Source of the DNA: Parietichytrium sp. I65-24A
Lineage: Eukaryota > Sar > Bigyra > Thraustochytrida > Thraustochytriidae
Reading direction: 5' to 3'
NCBI GenBank assembly: GCA_012862575.1
Contig: BLSF01000004.1
Location: 558,001-622,000, forward strand
DNA length: 64,000 nt
The position numbers were made by a program, and so were the translations under genes. Below the pieces are notes generated by a model, which was not told the origin of the DNA, searched no databases, and worked only from the letters and a program-made list of their open reading frames with translations. Numbering within the stretch: the first letter of the stretch is position 1; each line of letters opens with the position of its first letter. This document shows, one piece after another, positions 62,001 through 64,000 of the stretch.

Positions 62001-62089
62001 CCCCAAGTCGGAGAAAGTTTCGCAAAATACAAATCTATTTCACTAAACCGAAGTCAAAGTCACACGTACTCCAACTTAGTCAGCGATCG
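59001..62089 (-). CDS. LRR-Roc-COR-TIR (Roco family) protein, 5' end unresolved, one frame discontinuity
   Basis: A multi-exon gene. Upstream exons code leucine-rich repeats: 61880-61966 and 61697-61780 each add one repeat (IGDEGASAIARALEKN-type), and 62070-62089 is the tail of another. The exon from 61561 enters LDLGSNDIK, then the Roc GTPase: P-loop GEGRAGKT (61332-61309), DYGGQE (60864-60847), GTRGD (60681-60667), with a basic 95-residue insertion between P-loop and switch. The COR domain follows (EYGIDSTQANEML, LGTVVIDQQWLLDKLAKVI). The last 148 residues (59447-59004) are a TIR domain (LFISHF, GLSVWYD, MRRGVRESKVYMLLLTKDVF, CLELKEAL). The Glu at 59217-59219 is at the site of the catalytic Glu of NAD-cleaving TIRs. 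Near 60417 the frame moves by one base with no room for an intron. Predicted: a GTP-controlled signalling or defence protein. Confidence 0.82.
61562..62089 (-). repeat. Tandem LRR exon-intron modules
   Basis: Three consecutive units each hold an LRR exon end (ctgac...ttgga type), a GTACGTG donor region, and an intron with shared sequence (gactttg, cggttt, gtgaaa, ttctc.gacttgg; two of them also gacga.ttcatgtctttt). Introns span 61562-61696, 61781-61879 and 61967-62069. Exon 61697-61780 is exactly 84 nt, one 28-residue repeat in phase 2. The units look like recent segmental duplicates. Confidence 0.8.
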
Positions 62090-63380
62090 CTATCACAATC
62101 ACAGCGATAACGATGAGCAGCGCAGAGCTGTTGTGGGCCAGTTTTTCCTTTTGTTCCTGGGTCTGACCCTCGCCATGGCCCGAATATGCCCGAATGGTCC
62201 GAGGTGGCCGAATGATTCGGGTATTCGAATTGACCCAATTAAACGTCCACCCGAGTGATACCCGTGGTGATGCCCGTTGTGATGACCGTGACCTGGTGTG
62301 CTCATTTCGTCCAGATAAATGTTCACTACTCAACCTGACCGAGAACGCCTCTTACCAGTCTCTGCGGTCTGGCGCGCTTCTTGCTGGACTTTCGTTGAAC
62401 CACATTCTGACTACGTCTGGTCCCGTATCTCGTTCCGTATCTGGTCCGTCCTTTCGCTCCTGGTCCTGGTCCTGGTCCTCTTATTTTTTCGCCCAGTGGC
62501 CTTTTCGCTAAAAGTGTTTGGCGAAGAGCTTGAACATTTCGGTGGAGATCACGATGGTGGTGGCGGAGGCGATGGCAGTCGTGAATACCATCCATCTCAA
62601 TCTCAAGCAGAAGCAGAACATCACCAGTTGTATCTATTAGTGGCCATTACTCTCTTCCAGTAGCTACCGACTTTCAGTCGGATATAGAGAGGCTTAACCA
62701 AATCTTATGATAGGTTATCTCTCGACGCAAGTGTCCGTTGTTGCCGCTATTGCGGCCCAGTGACCGCTAACCCTCCTTGGCGAGAAACGGTAGGAGTGGC
62801 GAGAAGGGCACACGTCCTCGCACGCCATCGACCAGGTACGTGCTGGGTGGCGAGAGCGCAGTGCGCATGCGCACAGTATACAGTGTACAGTATACAGTGT
62901 ACAGTGTATAGCGTACAGCGTACAGCATACAGTGAGGCAGGAAAACAGGGCAGTGAGTCGTTGTTGTTGTTATTGTTGATGTTATTGTTGCTGTTTTTGC
63001 AGTAGCAAGCTAGCCAGAGCATTGCTGGAAGAACAATCCCTCGGACGCACGGGACGCACGGGACAGGCGGTGTGGACGGGAGAAGAGGGAGAAGAGGGAG
63101 ACGCTTCCTTGTTTCTTTTGGCATTTGGCTTTTGGCTTTGACCGTGGCGGGACATGGGAAACGGCGCGGGTCTTACAACTTGAGGAGCAAGGAACTGACA
63201 TGAGAGTGCGCTTCGGAGACCAGCACAGCCAGAAAGAGAGAGCAATTGGAGAGGAACAAACGCAAAGTCTCAGAGCAGGCCCCCTCTGTGCACTGCGAGC
63301 GAATCGCAGGTGGCCAGAACGGGCTCAAAGCGGGGCTCAAAGCGGGCTGATCGCGGAGAGCTTGTTCGCGTGCAGGAAAA
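62090..63380. other. Region between Roco gene and the next LRR gene
   Basis: About 1.3 kb where the 5' end of the Roco gene probably lies, but I could not define it. A His/Gly-rich minus frame with ATG at 62305 (68 codons) and a plus frame from 62319 to 62663 with one hydrophobic stretch overlap; neither shows a domain. A tggtcc repeat (about 62460-62480), a gtacagtata-type repeat (62875-62935) and a TTG/TTA run (62961-63000) are present. Confidence 0.4.
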
Positions 63381-64000
63381 ATGAGGAGGGATAGCAGCAA
63401 GATGATGCGAAAGCGCATGCTCTCGGGCGTGTACAGGCGGATCGAGGACGAGAAGAAGGAGGAGCAGCTGGAAAGTAGCGGGTACGCCGCCGTGGCCGGG
63501 GAGTCATGGCTGACGGTGGACGATGCAGTTCCGGAGGACGACTTTGGGGCGGCGTGTTCAAAGCCCAGGAAGAGTCCAGAAGCTGCCTCGCCAAAGGTGG
63601 TTACCAGGAATGGCCGCAAAAAGCTTACATGGCGGCAGCGAGCGCAGGGTAACAAAGCGCACATGATGATGACCTTTGGAAGTAAGACGGTGATTGCGCA
63701 GATTCTAGTGGCGCAGAATCTGACTCCATCATATTCTTTGATCGAGGATGTGATGGATTTGCTTGAGTCCACCGGTGGGCGTATCACCTGCACGGAAGCC
63801 GAACTCTTTCCTCACAAATTTCCGCTGGTCAAAGTGATTGACTTTTCAAACCACAAGTTGAAAGATAGCGACTTGTTTCAGTTCTCCTGTGGAGCATTCC
63901 CGAGACTCCAAGTCCTAAAGCTCGCCAGCAATCACCTGTGCCACCTCCCCGGTCTCCATACCCTCTCCAATCTTCGAGTACTTGATCTCTCTCGAAATGG
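63381..64000 (+). CDS. Leucine-rich repeat protein, 5' part only
   Basis: An ATG at 63381 (AAAAATG context) opens a frame that continues to the window edge, 206 codons so far. The N-terminus (1-95) is basic and probably disordered (KMMRKRMLSGVYRRIEDEKK, KVVTRNGRKKLTWRQRAQ). A helical part follows (about 95-150), then canonical LRRs: LVKVIDFSNHKLKDSDL, LQVLKLASNHLCHLP and LSNLRVLDLSRNG, a pattern of the SDS22 or ribonuclease-inhibitor-related LRR kind with xLxLxxN. Full architecture and function cannot be seen. It is divergent from the Roco gene, which also starts with LRRs but of a different (28-residue, IGDEGA) class. Confidence 0.8.
   Translation, partial: MRRDSSKMMRKRMLSGVYRRIEDEKKEEQLESSGYAAVAGESWLTVDDAVPEDDFGAACSKPRKSPEAASPKVVTRNGRKKLTWRQRAQGNKAHMMMTFGSKTVIAQILVAQNLTPSYSLIEDVMDLLESTGGRITCTEAELFPHKFPLVKVIDFSNHKLKDSDLFQFSCGAFPRLQVLKLASNHLCHLPGLHTLSNLRVLDLSRN

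Noticed and set aside
62319-62663. Plus-strand frame with a hydrophobic stretch upstream of the Roco gene
   Set aside because: The hydrophobic part comes from a tggtcc tandem repeat; no conserved feature and probable overlap with the Roco 5' region.
63173-63793. A 206-codon minus-strand frame over the start of the last LRR gene
   Set aside because: It lies antisense to a frame with recognisable LRRs; its own translation is Ser/Pro-rich without a domain.
1-64000. Transposons, retroelements, viral remnants and CRISPR arrays
   Set aside because: No reverse transcriptase, integrase, transposase, capsid or terminal repeat pairs were recognised, and the tandem repeats seen are simple microsatellites or minisatellites.

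Overview
This window looks like nuclear DNA from a compact eukaryotic genome. It carries about 29 protein genes in 64 kb on both strands. Introns are few and short (roughly 70-260 nt, GT-AG), many 3' ends lie close together, and several gene pairs are divergent. The gene set is that of a heterotrophic protist: ER quality control, Sly1, Arp2/3, a MYST acetyltransferase, a mitochondrial ketol-acid reductoisomerase and R2R3-type Myb proteins. The glycine-rich tail on ribosomal protein P2 recalls stramenopile P proteins. My best guess is a labyrinthulomycete (thraustochytrid-like) stramenopile, but this is an inference from gene content and style, not from a marker gene. I saw no rRNA, no convincing tRNA, no CRISPR array, no transposon and no viral remnant.

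Layout. 0.7-7.1 kb: RPLP2 (-), a two-intron nitronate monooxygenase (+), an isovaleryl-CoA dehydrogenase-type enzyme (+), CTF8 (-) and a small coiled-coil protein with a FLASH-like motif (+). 9-13.4 kb: two tandem Myb paralogues and a secreted Cys-rich, GPI-like protein. 13.8-21.7 kb: a Lon protease without a presequence, a long coiled-coil protein and ketol-acid reductoisomerase. 21.7-25.5 kb: the largest gene-poor stretch. 25.5-31.7 kb: an OFA-type MFS transporter and a secretory three-domain glycosyltransferase. 32.9-40.4 kb: prohibitin, prefoldin 2, a small coiled-coil ORF, a very large ER mannosidase fusion and PRKRIP1. 40.7-47.2 kb: ARPC3, a Rad5/HLTF helicase-ubiquitin ligase and two small coiled-coil genes. 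48.6-58.2 kb: importin alpha, Sly1, a kelch protein, a MYST acetyltransferase and a membrane-anchored methyltransferase-Nudix fusion. 59-64 kb: an LRR-Roc-COR-TIR gene, then the 5' part of another LRR gene that runs off the window.

Most notable. (1) One ER polypeptide joins an OS-9-type MRH lectin domain, an EDEM-type GH47 mannosidase and a PA domain, so two consecutive steps of glycoprotein ERAD are in one chain. (2) The LRR-Roc-COR-TIR gene has LRR exons that look like tandemly duplicated exon-intron modules, and a single-base frame discontinuity in its COR region. (3) One secretory protein holds a methyltransferase-like domain plus two different glycosyltransferase folds. (4) A membrane-anchored Rossmann/methyltransferase-like domain is fused to a Nudix hydrolase. 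(5) In ARPC3 the first coding exon appears to be the ATG alone.

Start codons were chosen as the first ATG that gives a sensible N-terminus. Exon borders were set by hand from GT-AG sites, reading frame and family conservation, and no transcript data were available.
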